DNA of 54,706 bases from Gamarada debralockiae. Lineage: Eukaryota; Ascomycota; Leotiomycetes; Helotiales; Hyphodiscaceae. Shown in pieces: positions 54,467 to 54,706 of the stretch. Below the pieces are notes generated by a model. It saw only the letters and a program-made list of their open reading frames with translations, searched no databases and was not told where the DNA came from. Both the position numbers and the translations under genes were made by a program. The stretch lies in NCBI GenBank assembly GCA_002803225.1, contig NXFV01000683.1:1-54706 (forward strand), read 5' to 3'. The stretch's first letter is position 1; each line of letters starts with the position of its first letter.

Positions 54467-54706
54467 TTTGGAAGACGTCGCTATTCTTTGAATGCTCTCT
54501 TTTGTTAATAGAGAAATGACTAGGTGGGAAAAGGGGGGGGAGGGGGGAGGGGTTGGGGAGTGCTTGCTGAACTTGTTATGTTATGGAGAAGTAGTTGGTT
54601 GTGGAAGCAGCCACCAACTCCCCAAATATTGCGTGCACACCTCCTTCTATATTATATTGATCACATCTGCCGAACTTGACCCGAAAATGACAGATGGCCT
54701 GAGGCC
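54467..54706. other. upstream flank of the ankyrin remnant with G-run cluster
   Basis: Five runs of four or more G occur within 54533-54558, interrupted by A or TT, on the plus strand. On the coding strand of the ankyrin remnant this is a C-rich tract at promoter distance. Nothing else recognised. Confidence 0.4.

Noticed and set aside
1..54706. CRISPR arrays, bacterial-type defence genes, viral genes or a biosynthetic cluster
   Set aside because: Nothing of these kinds is visible; the LaeA-like gene and the two oxidoreductases are not accompanied by backbone synthases.

Overview
The window looks like nuclear DNA of a filamentous ascomycete (Pezizomycotina). Genes are split by short GT-AG introns (mostly 43-150 nt, often with CTRAC-like branch points). 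Several families are typical of these fungi: a LaeA-like methyltransferase, a HET-domain gene, an F-box/ankyrin gene, a fused ADE5,7 and a CDH-type DOMON/cytochrome b561 protein. A Leotiomycete (Helotiales-like) source is a guess from protein flavour, not shown by the sequence. I see no viral, bacterial-operon or CRISPR features.

Left part (1-19 kb) is gene-dense and mostly housekeeping. In order: a serine-rich membrane protein (+), a small broken membrane-protein gene (+), acireductone dioxygenase of the methionine salvage pathway (+), an unrecognised coiled-coil protein (-), a short-chain dehydrogenase (+), a derlin (-), the centromeric histone CENP-A (+), homoserine kinase (-), bifunctional GARS/AIRS ADE5,7 (+) and a FAD monooxygenase (-). 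Derlin/CENP-A and homoserine kinase/ADE5,7 are divergent pairs with shared intergenic promoters.

Middle part (19-30 kb) opens with a 3.8 kb gene-poor stretch holding repeat-like pieces (a 286-bp segment with 20-bp terminal inverted repeats, a hairpin, a possible tiny two-exon gene). Three minus-strand genes follow: a secreted/anchored Ser/Thr-rich protein, a universal-stress-protein-domain protein and eIF3 subunit L.

Right part (29.6-54.7 kb) mixes intact genes with decayed ones. Intact: LaeA-like methyltransferase (9 exons, -), two-RRM protein with a 10-nt micro-exon (+), Golgi pH regulator/GPHR-type channel (+), CDK11-like kinase (-) with the divergent NDUFAF7/MidA methyltransferase (+), a Ser/Thr-rich single-pass membrane protein (+) and an atypical SDR (+). 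Decayed: a DOMON-cytochrome b561 gene, a HET-domain gene and an F-box/ankyrin gene, each with several frameshifts or stops. An AT-rich block (about 33.64-34.06 kb) looks like an old mutated repeat.

The most unusual non-gene signal is an octamer, GAACGATT, that recurs far more often than expected and is concentrated in the promoter and introns of ADE5,7, where two copies form a perfect inverted repeat. I found no convincing new multi-gene system. All exon boundaries are read by eye from splice consensus, frame and family resemblance; none has been tested with transcripts or a database search.
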